From Lumbricus rubellus (Eukaryota; Annelida; Clitellata; Crassiclitellata; Lumbricidae): a stretch of 64,000 nt of DNA. The stretch lies in contig OX243822.1 of assembly GCA_945859605.1 (NCBI GenBank), forward strand, positions 3,291,879 to 3,355,878, read 5' to 3'. A program made the translations under genes and the position numbers. The notes under the pieces were generated by a model. The model searched no databases, was not told the DNA's origin, and was given only the letters and a program-made list of their open reading frames with translations. Of this stretch, positions 30,540 through 44,100 are shown one piece after another; the stretch's first letter is position 1; every line of letters begins with the position of its first letter.

Positions 30540-32687
30540 CAGTGCTTAAAGTGTAAAAAAAGAAGTGCCTGGACGCTGTATTGTAATTGGTCGTCAGTGG
30601 CGGCGCCGAAGGCGCGAAGTTGCGAGTGCCGAAGGCACGAAGCCCGTCCCGACTAGGGAGTCTGAGGGAGCGTCGTAAGCTCCCCCAGCGGGGTTTGGGG
30701 CGGAGCCCCAGCGACCAGCGCATTTTTGGCTGTGTCGACCTCAAATGGAGCCATTTAAGGCTCTTTTTGCCAGCTATTTGTGAACGATAAAGTCGCGAAA
30801 ACTTCAAAAATAAGTGGTTTTTAAGTGTCGCAAGCTACCAGGATAACAATAAAAATCAAAATGTTAGTGTAAAATAGCAAGGTTGTTGTCTTGACCGTAA
30901 GCTCCCGCAGCGGGGTCTGTTCTTAGAATCTTTTTGCCTGCAGCTAGCCTATTTGTGAACGATAAAGTCGCGAAAACCTCAAAAATAGGTGTTTTTTCAG
31001 TGTCACAAGCTACCAGGATAACAATAAAAATCAAAATGTTATTGTAAAAGATAATGGTTTTGTCTTGACCGTAAGCTCCCGCAGCGGGGTCTGGGGCGGA
31101 GCCCCAGCGACCAGCGCATTTTTGGCTGTACGTGTCGACCTCAAATGAAGCCATTTTTATGCTCTTTTTTGCCAGCTATTTGTGAACGATAAAGTCGCGA
31201 AAACTTCAAAAATAAGTGTTTTTTCAGTATCGCAAGCTACCAGGATAACAATAAAAATGAATATTTTATTGTAAAAGAGAAAGGTTTTTGTCTTGACCGC
31301 AAGCTCCCGCAGAGGGGTCTGGGGCGGAGCCCCAGCGACCAGCGCATTTTTGGCTGTACGTGTCGACCTCAAATGCAGCCATTTTTAGGCTCTTTTTGCC
31401 AGCTATTTGTGATTTGTGAACGATAAAGTCGCGAAAACTTCAAAAATAAGTGTGGTTTTCAGTGTCGCAAGCTACCAGGATAACAATAAAAACGAATATT
31501 TTATTGTAAAAGAGAAAGGTTTTTGTCTTGACCGTAAGGTCCCGCAGCGGGGTCTGGGGCGGAGCCCCAGCGACCAGCGCATTTTTGGCTGTGTCGACCT
31601 CAAATGGAGCCATTTTTAGGCTCTTTTTTGCCAGCTATTTGTGAACGATTAGGTCGCGAAAACCTCAAAAATAGGTGTTTTTTCAGTGTCGCAAGCTACC
31701 AGGATAACAATAAAAATCAAAATGTTATTGTAAAAGATAATGGTTTTGTCTTGACCGTAAGCTCCCGCAGCGGGGTCTGGGGCGGAGCCCCAGCGACCAG
31801 CGCATTTTTGGCTGTACGTGTCGACCTCAAATGAAGCCATTTTTATGCTCTTTTTTGCCAGCTATTTGTGAACGATAAAGTCGCGAAAACTTCAAAAATA
31901 AGTGTTTTTTCAGTATCGCAAGCTACCAGGATAACAATAAAAATGAATATTTTATTGTAAAAGAGAAAGGTTTTTGTCTTGACCGTAAGCTCCCGCAGCG
32001 GGGTCTGGGGCGGATCCCCAGCGACCAGCGCATTTTTGGCTGCGTCGACCTCAAATGAAGCCATTTTTAGGCTCTTTTTTGCCAGCTATTTGTGATTTGT
32101 GAACGATAAAGTCGCGAAAACTTCAAAAATAAGTGTGCTTTTCAGTGTCGCAAGCTACCAGGATAACAATAAAAACGAATATTTTATTGTAAAAGATAAA
32201 GGTTTTTGTCTTGACCGTAAGCTCCCGCAGCGGGGTCTGGGGCAGAGCCCCAGCGACCAGCACATTTTTGGCTGTGTCGACCTCAAATGGAGCCATTTTT
32301 AGGCTCTTTTTTGCCAGCTATTTGTGAACGATTAGGTCGCGAAAACTTTAAAAAAATAAGTGGCTTTTAGTGTCGCAAGCTACCTGGATAACAATAAAAT
32401 CAAAATGTTATTGTATAAAAGAGATTGGTTTTGTCTTGACCGTAAGCTCCCGCAGCGGGGTCTGGGGCGGAGCCCCAGTGACCAGCGCATTTTTGGCTGT
32501 GTCGACCTCAAATGGAGCCATTTTTAGGCAGTCATGGCCGGTCGTCCGTAACTGCATGGACGCCGTCCATGCAGTCATGGACGACCGTCCAGGCAGTGCT
32601 GGCCAAATAAGTGGCAGGACGGCGTCCAGCCTCGAAAATAAGTGCCTGGACGCCGTCCATGACCGTCCTGGCACACTTTAAGCCCTG
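30540..32687. mobile_element. hAT-like element carrying a tandem-repeat array (2148 bp)
   Basis: Starts CAGTGCTTAAAGTGT and ends ACACTTTAAGCCCTG, inverted repeats with one to two differences. The perfect 8-bp duplication is AGGAAGGC (30532-30539 and 32688-32695). Near the ends are AGTGCCTGGACGC and ATAAGTGGCAGGACGGCGTC words; a short relative is at 19097-19274. The interior is mostly the array of about 230-bp units. No transposase. Confidence 0.9.
30672..32528. repeat. About 230-bp tandem repeat array with three-unit higher-order period
   Basis: About eight units of 222-234 bp (one shorter). Each contains GTAAGCTCCCGCAGCGGGGT, CTGGGGCGGAGCCCCAG (a perfect hairpin), GCGCATTTTTGGCTGT, GTCGACCTCAAATG and AAGCTACCAGGATAACAATA. 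Diagnostic variants recur every third unit: GTGATTTGTGAACG at about 31408 and 32091, spacing about 683 bp. Confidence 0.93.
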
Positions 32688-33513
32688 AGGAAGGCCAATG
32701 TTTTTACGGTTACAAAATAGTTCTTTTGAATGTAATTCAGTAAGCGTACTTTAATCTGGCCATGCCGGATTATAACTCTGGCCAAGGCCAGATTGAAGAC
32801 TGAACTGCGGCCAGATATATGACTTTTGGGACCACACCATTAAAGTGACTAAAGCATATAACATAGCTTTTCTTGTATAAAATTTTTGACATATAATATA
32901 TATATGAGAAAGTATCTGTACAAAAAAATTGATACCTGTTCGATACAGCTTTCCAATCGAGAAATATCCTCAGTGAAAAGAGTTTCCAATCCAATATTGC
33001 GAGTCCGACGTTAACGGTAGTCAACCAAACAAAGACGATGTGCTTACGAAATTCCCCCATGAGTCAGAGCTATTTTTAGTAACAAAATAACCTAAACATA
33101 GAGTTCAAAAATAATTTTCCTCATAATATATTACACAGGTATTTCCGTTTGGGAGGCATTTGTGGTTGAAAAGTGGCCAGAAATATGTTTCGGCCAGAAA
33201 TAAGTCATTTTGCCCCTAGGCCTATTAGTTTATTCATATGAAATTGTGAAATTATTGGAATTGTTGTCCAAAATTTATTCAAATTTCTGTCTTAATATTT
33301 AAAAATTTGAAATAAATCAACGCGCCTTATTTTAACTTGCCCGATGGCGAATTCAAAAATTTAGTTTTATTCAAAATTTACTACATCGATGACTGCAGTC
33401 AGCTTATTGGTGTTGATCATCGCCATTAAGGCCTAAGTTAGCGGTCCCCGAGCTTCACCAAAATTTATTGCTGGTCCGCGGCATGTTGAAGTTTGGGAAC
33501 CACTGGCCTATAG

Positions 33514-34087
33514 GCTATAGGCTTCGACTCAAGATGAAAATTTAATATAGAACCATACCTATTAATGGTCCAATTTCAGTTCGTCAATCCACATTCTTGA
33601 AAATTACACTATAGGCCTATTCTTTGTACTGCATGAATGCCTCGAAATGTGCCCTGCTAGCTATTTTTTAAATTAGGCCTAAAGCGCGCAATTAAGAAAT
33701 CTTGAACTTTAGGTCTAACGAGGTAGCCTGATTGTCATAATAATATTATGGTGTTAATATTACATGTACAGTAAAATTATTTTAACAAATCGCGCAATAA
33801 AAATGACTAAAATGCAATTCAAAACTCGTTTTTCTGCATAGCTAGCGAATTCACGATTAATCGCCTTAATAATTAAATAGAGGCGCTAGAGCATTTGTAA
33901 TTGTTTACCAAAGTCATATGGGTCGACATGTGACTTCAATATATAAATTCACGAGTACTCATCTAATAACGGATTTTTTAAACTTTAGGATGCACAATTA
34001 ATTTATCGTCTAATTTTATTCCTAGGCTAATTTTATTTTCCATTTCAACGTTTAATTTGGTCGTAGTTGCGTGGATCGAGATTCGAG
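33514..34087. other. Upstream region of SLC38A9
   Basis: AT-rich, with no repeat end or ORF recognised. The SLC38A9 promoter and 5' UTR should lie here, but I see no convincing TATA box or initiator placement. Confidence 0.35.
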
Positions 34088-37000
34088 ATGAGCCAATCGG
34101 AGTCGGACGATTTCTATGCGGACACAAAGAAGAGGATGGCGACCACTACAGATCCCGAAGGCCATAATAATACGGAGCGAACGAAACTTCTAGGAGTCGT
34201 CTCAAATATCGACGCTGGAAGAGTGCAACATGAAATGTACGTATCATAATTTGGTGGTCATTGGGGGTGAGGTCCGAATCTCCCAAACGAATTTCGCCCG
34301 GATCCCAAAATCGAAATTCATTCAACCTAATGATTTTTAGACAATGAACTGTGTTATCTACAACACAAACTGGACCATCAATAGTATTCACCTATGTGAT
34401 TTAAGTCTGAATAGTTTTGGGGAGTTCGGCCCCTTTCTGCATAACTGCTTTTGTAGTAGAGAGAAGTAGAAGACAAGTGCACACACAAACAAACATAACA
34501 GTGTCTTTGTGTTCTTCGGATGGTAGATGTGTTAAACTTTCATCGTTGTCTTACTTTCCACCAGAATTTTCCTAAAAGAATGCAGGATTATTGAGCGTAC
34601 ATGTGTTTCCATATGAGTGCAATAGTACATGTTGACCTAACCGAAGGACTAAGACCCATATTGTAGATAATAACGTGGATGGCAGCGACAGGGTCAAAGA
34701 TAATGATCGATATAATGATCGCTATAATTATTGCCATTATTATCATTCACGATAAGACATAATTATCTTTAATTTCAAACTGGATGGTCACAAGTTATTA
34801 GAGGGGTAGAATTTAACTGTTGGGGCCAGCCATACACGACATCCATAAACATCTCATATTACCAACACCATCTACTGAATGATGTTTAATACAACATGGT
34901 CTTAAAATGGATAACAAAGGTTATCCTATTAAGGATAAAAACAATGGTTGTTACTATTATTCAGTCCCATACTGAAGGCAGAGACACAGACCCAGTATCC
35001 AGTTTGACACTGTAACAAAGAGAGTATGGGCTTACAATGACTAAGAGGCCCATGGGGCCGATTCATTTTAATTGCTTAATTCCAGGACTTTTTGTGTGCA
35101 GGATATACATGTATACATAAATTTGTGCACTGTAAAAACATTTTTTGCAGTAGAAGGTAAATAATTTTATGTCCATTGTCATCCGATTTGAAATAATTAA
35201 TTTACCACAAAGGATGGAATAGGAGAGAAGGAGTGTGTGCAATTCTAAGAATTTCTTAAAAGAAACCTTCCTAAAGGCAACCTGCCTTTCATTGTCAGAA
35301 TGTTCAGTACCTAAAGTTGTCAGCAGATTCATTTTATTAGCTTCAATATCAATTAGCAGGTGACTGATTCATGCCGACAGGCACTGAGCAGCAACTAATT
35401 AAAAACCTGTGTAATCACTGTGCTCTTTTAACTTGGCACTGCATTCACTAGAGGGTGCTGTGATTAGCCGGCAAATAAGCTCTTTTCCCTGCCATGGCTT
35501 TTGTTGGTGCTGAATTTTTGTGTGAAAATTTGCGTTTAATTGCGTTGCATCTCATTTCAATGCATTTCATTGCATTGCATTTTGTTTAATTGCATCTCAT
35601 TTCATTGCATTGCGTTTGGTTTGTCTCAGTCGATCGCAATCACCGACATCGTCGCAAGATGACGACGACGCAAATGTCCGGTCAGTTTTATTTAATTTTG
35701 GTCTTATTATTAACGATAATAATAATCATTATATTATTAATTGGTTCTATAGTTTTTAAGAAGAAAGGGCCTTGGTTATACATAATAAGGGAGAGACAAA
35801 AGAAGTGGGTGGGACACAGCAGGAGAGGAGATTCACGTCTGAGAATGATCATTGAGGGAAAATAAGGGGAAGCAAACAAAGGGAAGACCACGACAGATGA
35901 TGCCGGACTGGACGATGACAGATGGATATATATGACCCATCTGACCAAAACCAGGCGTAAGTCGGTTTTTACAATATGAGTGTCATATATCTTCTAAAAG
36001 AATGAAGTCTCTTCTTTAAAATGAGACAAATCTTGTTGCTCTACCATGTTCCTGTCCAAAGCTATGAGTAAAAATGTGGTTCGACCGTTCAAATTACAAT
36101 TCTGTGAAAAATGCATTGAAAGTTTTCTATAACTTTGGAATGCAAGATTCTTTAGAACAATATTCAATTTTATTATATTATTTATAATTAAATAAAATTT
36201 GCAATAAATAAACAGATTGCGTAATAGACTAGAGGAAAGTCTGGGCTATTCACTGATGCCTAATTTATTATGTCAGCCACATGCCAAATATGGCTACCAA
36301 TGGCGGGAATGTGGAAAATGGCGGGAAAAATTTATGGAATTATGTGAACAATAAAACCATAAAATTATCAAAGATATCATTAAAAATAATATCTTTTGGA
36401 AAATTTTCAGTTTTAATGTTTATAAAACATATTTATTTATAATTATCTGTCAAAAAAAATTGAAAAAAATCGGTTTTTTACATTTCGGTCATTATCTCAG
36501 AAGCGTGTGTTGCGAATTACGCCTGGTTTTGGTCAGATGGGACATATATGGAAAAGCTTATTAAGAAATACCTATGGCTATAACATCATGAGGAAAATGG
36601 TGACGTATACGACATTTGAGCCAGGCATTGATATGTACTATATAGTTACTGGATAGGTAAAGCTTTGGCTATTAGTCGATGGTGGACGGCGAATCGCACG
36701 TGACTTCCGCTTAGGGCAGCGCATGCTTGTTTATATGCAAAAAACATGTTAAATTCGTCAACTTTAACGGCTACTTTCAAGAAATCTGGTCGGTGGCCGC
36801 AAAATATAGTTAAGTTGATAGTTTTGTATGGTTCCACGACAACTGGTCCACCGACAACTCGTCCAACGACAACTCGTCCACGGACAACTGGTCCACCGAC
36901 AACTCGTCCACCGAAATAGAAGCCGGATTAATTAAAAAACGCTTGAGAAATGTAAGCTGGATGAAGGTTTTTACAGGCGAAATAGAAGCTGGATTGATGA

Positions 37001-40000
37001 AAAACCGGTTAAGAAATGGAAGATGGATCAAGTTTTTTTTATCTGAAATAGAAGCTGGATGCATATTGAGACACATGATGAAAATCGTCAATTCAGCTTC
37101 TATTTAAGCAAGAAAACCATTAGACTTTTTTTCATAAACCCAGCTCCTATATCGTAAATAAAGAACTTTCATCCAGCTTCCATTTCGCAAGCGCTTTCTC
37201 GTTAATCCGGCTTCTATTTCAGTGGACCAGTTGTCGTTGGACGAGTTGTCCGTGGACGAGTTGTCGTTGGACGAGTTGTCGTGACACCGTTTTGTATGTC
37301 ACTCAACTCAAAATCCCCATGCTCGTTTTAAACAATTCTGTCATCATTGCTGAGAAAAAATTTGCGTTTTAATGCGAAGTGTTGTGCCGCCTATCCTTTG
37401 CTATGATTTGCCTCTAGGGATTCTGGGATTTAATATAATAATAGTAATCTTTTCTTTAATGAAACGCCTGCAAAACGCACTGCGCTTTACATTTACAAGT
37501 TATGCAGTAATCTTAATTAAACTTAACTACCAACTGAGCAGACAGCTTTGCAATTACACAGCGCTAATGGCAGCCTACAAATCAAATCCGCCCAACGGGG
37601 GCTCCAACCTGCTACCTCTCGCACTCTTGGCCAGCGTGTTAACCATTACTCTACTGGGCCCCCTCAGAGAATCCTGGGATTTGCCTTATGGAACCCTGGG
37701 ATTTGCCCTTAGCGAGCAATAATCCGAACTTTCGTGGCCAATTAGCTATCCAGTAACTATATAATACATTGAAACGATCCAGGAAAAATTAAACAAAGAT
37801 TTGCCTTCGGGTAAATATTTAGCGTTGACTCAATTAGAAAAGGTGTTTAACGCGGTGGAACACAATCATCATCATCATAATCGAGGACTGAAAACAAGAA
37901 GAAGATAATTTTTTTATTATTATTAATTTACTGAATTAAACTATGAAATTATTGGGTACATCAACAACATTGTAGGCTATTGAAATATTAAATAATAAAA
38001 ATAGTAATTAAAGTATGATTGTAATTATTATTGTAATCAAAGGCAAAAAATCTTCTATTGGCCAAAGACTAGAAATAATAATTGAAGACAAGAATGTATG
38101 ACCGTAGACTTCTAATATTGGTGTCAAACAATAATGTGGCTCTATATAAATTTCAATTTGTATTACATTACAGACGTCCTGTTTCGTATGGATCAATTAA
38201 CGGCATCAATTCAGACAATGCTGTTTCATCTCGCTACCGATATTATCAGAGACTTGATCCGGAGGGAGATTCCAATTTCGTGAGTTGCATTCGTGAAAAA
38301 ATGGCTGAAAAGCAATAATTGGTGAGGTATTGTGTGGTAAGGGACTATTAGAAGGGAGTATCCATGGTGAAGTACTCTGTGATGGATTATTGTTAAAGTA
38401 CTCTATGAGGGGGTTATTGTAGGGTAAAGTAGTCTTCTTCTTCTTCTTTGGTTCTCTGCCGTCAGGCAGGTTCATATGTCCAATGACGCCACGCATATCT
38501 GTTCTGTGCATCCATCTTTAGCCCTCTGTAACCGTCCTTTGTCATCATCCAGTCCAGTAGCATTGTTCTTGGTCTTCCTCTTGTCTTTTTCCCCTCCATT
38601 CTTCCTTCGATGATATCCCGTACTATGGTGTCACTCCTCATGATGTGTCCAATCCAGTTTCTCTGTCGCCTCCGTATTGTCTCCATCATTGATCGTTCCT
38701 CTCCCACCATCTGCAGTATTTCTTCGTTTGTCTTGTGTTCCATCCAGCTGACACGCTTCATTCTTCGCCAAATCCACATTTCGAAAGCCTCCAATCTTCT
38801 TATGTCATCCTTTCTCATTGTCCATGTTTCTGACCCAAAGTAGTCTATGAGGGGGTTATTGTATGGTAGAGTATTCTATGATTGAGTATGGTAAGGTAAT
38901 ATAGGTGGGTGTATGGTGAAATACTCTGTGATGAATATTATTATGGTAATGATCTCTATAAGGGATTATTGTATAGTAAGATACTCTATGAGGGAATATG
39001 AAATTGAGAAATTAAAATATTGAAGCCTTGTAATTATAAAGTATGAACATAAGTTCACATAGTCCATGCGGACATAAAAATTAGCAATAAAAAAACTAAA
39101 CTTTGTCAGTAGGCTATACAATCTAGAGATTATACATAGCAAAAATGAATTAAATTTTTTACTTATATATTTATAGGAACTTAGTATCAAATATTTTTTA
39201 TAAATTTAATTTCTGTTACTATGCCATTTATTTCTGCTGACTGACCAACGACAGTCGTGATATAGATTCGCAGAATCCGTGTAAGTAAGGAGAAATCATT
39301 AGGGATATCAGACGAAAATAAAATTAAGCAAAAATTACCTAACACGTTGGCCGCAAGGGACGTGTATACACGTCCCCCACTGAGTCCTTTAACACAGCAA
39401 ATAAGCAGTCAACGTGTTAAAGCCAATAAATAAATAAATATAAAGATCATGTAGAAACAATTTAAAGGTGGAAAAACTGGAAGAAAAATAAAAAAGAGGA
39501 TTTTTCTGTAAAGAATAAAAATGAAATTTTTTGTGTGCAAAATATGGTATATTTTGATATGTTCTAGCATATACATTATGACAAGTTTGGCACTGCTAAT
39601 TATGATAAGTAAAGGATGAATTAGTATGATTTAGAATCATTTTGTTTAAGCATGGTATGAGAGAGGATGATATGGTAATGTGTCATAAGGTGTGGCAAGA
39701 TGATTAAGAATATGCCAGGATGATTAATGTTAAACTAAGATGATTAATGATGTGTCAAGATGATTAATAGCATAGAATATTCTTAATTTTTTGTCCACTT
39801 ACTAATCGCATTTCCACTGACACAAATTGTTTAAAAAATATACTGGACACTGGAGTCTAGGCCTACTTATTAACGAGCGCCAATTATTGTCATTAAGTTA
39901 TAATCCTGATTGACTTTGAGTTACACCTTGCAAACTCATCGCACTTGCATTTGCGGGGCGCGGTGGTGTAGTGGTGGCGTCGTTGCCTTGGAGCCGCAAG

Positions 40001-40884
40001 GTTCGAGGTTTGAATCCACCCCGCCACGTAAGGACCTTGGGAAAGTCCTTCGCTCAAAATTGCTCAGCGCTTCGGCGTGAAACTCCGATGCAATGTCCGC
40101 TCTGCATTTTTGAGCGCCTCTGAGTAGAGAGAGAGCTTGAATGGGTGCTATGACAAGTGCACATACATACAAACATGTCATACTATTAGACTTCTTAAGT
40201 TTGTTTTTCTCTTAATAAAAGATAATTAACAACAACAATTGAAAATTATTTTGTGTATGTCTGTTTGCAGGTTTTGCCGCCTCAAGCTGTTCCTGATGAA
40301 TGTTACAGCGTCATTCCAATCGTACAAGAGAAAGCAACACAGAGCAGCATTGTCACAATGTATGTTGGACTATGGTATCAATTGAAAAATCAACCAACAA
40401 TCACAGCAGTCAATCAATTATTCAATCACCAGCCAAACTAATTATTCAATCACCAATCAATCAATTATTCAATCATGTTTTAAATTGCTGCATTTTGAGT
40501 TTGATACATTATTTCAAAGGTCTTGCATCAAGTTTCAAAATGGCGCAAAAATTAATTATTGCTCTAGCTTTGTTCTAACTTAAGATATAAGGCAAAAGTT
40601 GATCACATTAAATCAATTAATTAATTAATTAATTAACTTAATAAAAACGAAAAAATGGGTGCTTGAAAAAGAATTGAGATAGCTTTAAAGGTAGTTTTGT
40701 AAACAAGATAAATGAAAAGATTATTTTGAACGTATTAAAAAAATTCTGGTTGATTATATTTATGCGAGTTTCAATATATAGAAATTTATCAAGCAGTCTT
40801 TAAGTTTGTTTATTTGACTGATTGATTGAGGGTTGATTTGACATGCACATTGATTGATTGACTGATTGATTAACTTATTAATTA

Positions 40885-40917
<33 letters not shown>

Positions 40918-41085
40918 CTGATTGATTGATTGACTGATTTATTTTTTTGACATGCTTTGATTGATTGATTTATTAATTCATTCAATGATTGATTGACGGA
41001 TTGATTTATTGACTGATTCATTGATTGATTGACTGACTTATTGATTGATTGATTGATTTACTGATCATTTCACCAGTTAATTGAC

Positions 41086-41117
<32 letters not shown>

Positions 41118-44100
41118 TCTTTAATGTCTCTTGACTCTTCTTCTAGATTTTCCATCTGGAATACAATGATGGGAACGTCGATTCTCAGCATGCCATGGGC
41201 TCTCGAGAAAGTACGCAACACGATTTTTCATTGTTTGCTGTCGTTTCTGAGGCTCGCCATTGTTTCAATTTCTTTTCAGTTTCTTCATCTGTTAAAAAAG
41301 TCATTATTTCTGAACAGTTCTTCTTGTTTGACTTTTCACAAAACGAAATGGATATTTGTGCAGCTAATAATATCTGTTACATTTGCATTTGAGTCTGTTA
41401 CAGAATGGGTTGCAACTTGCTGATAACTTCTGTTATCTTTAATTCCAGCATTAATTTATTTAATTTCTATTCCTGTTCTTTTTCTATTCTGTTGTCATCA
41501 TTTTTGTTCTTGTTGTAGTTCCTCTCTACAATTAAAATTTGTTCCTGTTCTAGTTCCACTTCGTATTTAGAATGCATTTTGGTTCCTATTCTAGACAATT
41601 TATATTGTAATTCTACTTACTAAATTTAATGTTGATATTAAGTTTTACAGGTTTAAAAGTAGTTGAAATTATGTAAACCCGACTTTCAGAATGTAGCATA
41701 ATTATAATCATGATGAAGTGTAGTTAAGACAACAACATTTCTGAAAATTATGGTGTCCATGGGTTATGGAAATTTGTTTAAAATTCCTTTAGACCATTTT
41801 CATAGCAAAGTTGCAATGATAAAATTATGCAAACCAGACTTGTTTAATTTGGTTACAAAATAAACCATTAAAAAAATTTGATTTGAGGGCATTTTCTTTT
41901 CACTAACTGCTTTAGCTGTATTCAATTTCTTTCAGGCTGGGTTAGGACTTGGTCTTTTTCTCATGATTTTCATGGCCGGTCTGGCTCTCTACTCCGCCTA
42001 CCGGGTCATTAGGTCAAAGGATTCGATACGTAAGTAACTTTTAGGGTTTTGCTATTATTATGACTTATTGTTTTCGAATTGATTAATTATTTATATTATT
42101 ACTGTTGTAATCATATTGATCCTTGGCAGGAAACGCGAATGATTAATCACGTGTTCTGTGCAACGCTTATATAGCATTCGTTGAAAACGTTTTAAAGGTG
42201 TGTAACTGTCATCGGCATATTGCGAGCGAAGGACTTGTTTGTTTGTGTGTGCACTTGTTATAGCGCCCCTTCAAGATCTCTCTACTACTCAGAGTCGCTC
42301 CCAAATGCAGAGCGGACACTGCATCGATGTTTCACGCAAAAGCGCTGAGCAATTGCTAGTGAAGAGCTTGCCCACGGTCCCTACGCGGCGACTTGAGGTG
42401 GATTCGAACCTCCAACCCTTCGGCTGCAAGGTGACGAACATACCCACTAGACCACCGCACGTGAGGTAGACAGTTATCGTCTCAGGAGAGAAGGAGGATA
42501 CCCAATCTGTCTCTCCATGATACAAGACGAGCATTTTAACCAATCGGATACCGTGTCCACCACAAAGGATGTATTTATGATTAGCAGCTCAGTGATGGCG
42601 GTTTCAGGGGAATGGTGGGGAAAAGCTGTTGTTTGGTAAGATCAAGACTGGTCCAGTAGTCGTGCGTTTCCTCCCACCCGTATATAAAGCATCGGTTGAT
42701 ACTGCTTTAGAGGTGTCTAAATAATCTAACTATCGAAAAGCAAATTATTATTATTGTGAGTGAAGTGCTTTACTTGTTTCTCAAGTAACAAGTTCCTTCC
42801 ACAGTAAACGTCTCAGACGAGAAGTTCCATTCTTATATAGCATTGGTAACACCATTTTAAAGGTGTCTAACTATCATCGGCAATTGTTGGGAATGCTCTT
42901 CTAGAGACCTACTCATTATATTTATTGATTACTGTTACCGTTAATCAGTTATCTGCTTATCTACGGCACATGACCGAAATAGATTAATCGCGCTTGGCGT
43001 TTCATCCTTATATAGGTTCAGTCGACACCGTTTTGAAGGTGTTTAACTATCATCGGCAAATGTTGTGAGTGCTCTAACGTACTCATTATATTGATGACTG
43101 TTACGTTAATTCAGTTATCTAAGACACTGACCAATATTAATCTATTAATCACGCATGACGTTCGATTATTTTATAGTGTCAGTTGAAACCATTTTGAAGG
43201 TGTTTAACTATCGGCAATTGTTGGGATCGCTCTTCAAGAGACCTACTCATTATATTGATTACTGTTACCGTAGTTAATTCACTTATCTACAACACATTAC
43301 ATAAATTAACTTACAGTTTTGCGAAAAAGTTTTGCATCACCTATATATTTTACGTTTCTTTGCATGATTTCTTCTGTATTAAGATGAATAATGTACATGT
43401 AAGCATGTGGGCGCTAATTATAGGCTTTGCTAATGTTTGGTTCGAGTTCATAAGCATATCTCGGTAAATAATTTACATGGCGAAAGTTGGTCTACAAGCC
43501 TTTCAGACTAATCTCGTATGGCGTTCCATCGTTATATAGCCTTGGTTAACACCGTTCGTAAAGGTGTGTTACTATCATCAGCGTTTTATTTAACCAAAGT
43601 TTAACGTCGTCGTATGGCATCTAAGGCCGTTGACGACAATTTACAGCTTATACAGGACAGTAACAGGGAATTTATGGCGTTCAAAATACACCATATAACG
43701 TTGTCATAACAATATCAATGTTCGTTGCCATAGCTATAACATAATATTAGTTTTCAATGTCATTAGTGTTCATTGCTTGAGAGCAAAGTGGTTAACAGTT
43801 AATAACATCAATAATTCAAGTTATGTTAAAACCTTTGCTTAGGAAATTCATTTATGTACTGCAGTAATTGTCACATGCTTATATGCAAGAAATGTCACAT
43901 AATTTTCTTGATTACCTTATAATAACATATAGCATATATATATATATAAAGGTGTGTAACTATCATCTGCAATTGTGAGTGAAGGACCCTTGTTCAAGGT
44001 CCCTACACAGTAATTTCTAACGTTTTTCTTTGCATTACCAGCTTCAATGTCGGGCGACAATGTTGAATTCTCCGACATTTGTCGCCATTATCTCGGTCGA

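Larger units (their letters stand above)
26912..33213 (-). mobile_element. Pogo/Tigger-like DNA transposon
   Basis: GCAAAATGACTTA at 26912-26924 is exactly inverted at 33201-33213. Inward of both ends are several CTGGCC words (left at about 26928, 27107, 27147, 27178; right at about 32756, 32778, 32800, 33174, 33192), plausible transposase-binding sites. They flank the transposase ORF at 27564-30125. Exact termini and a TA target duplication are not settled. A hAT element with a repeat array lies between the ORF and the right end. Confidence 0.6.
26801..33505. mobile_element. Outer hAT-like element enclosing a pogo-like transposon
   Basis: CAGTGGTTCCCAAA at 26801 and TTTGGGAACCACTG ending at 33505 are exact 14-bp inverted repeats of hAT type, each followed inward by GTCCGCGG words. 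Flanks GCCTAGGC and GCCTATAG match only partly, so the 8-bp duplication is not convincing. The outer parts (about 110 bp left, 290 bp right) look like one MITE split by a later insertion of the pogo-like element. Confidence 0.65.

Noticed and set aside
39953..40025. Functional tRNA gene at SINE A head
   Set aside because: The same head recurs on SINE copies at 42.2, 47.1 and 51.7 kb; tRNA-derived, not a tRNA gene.
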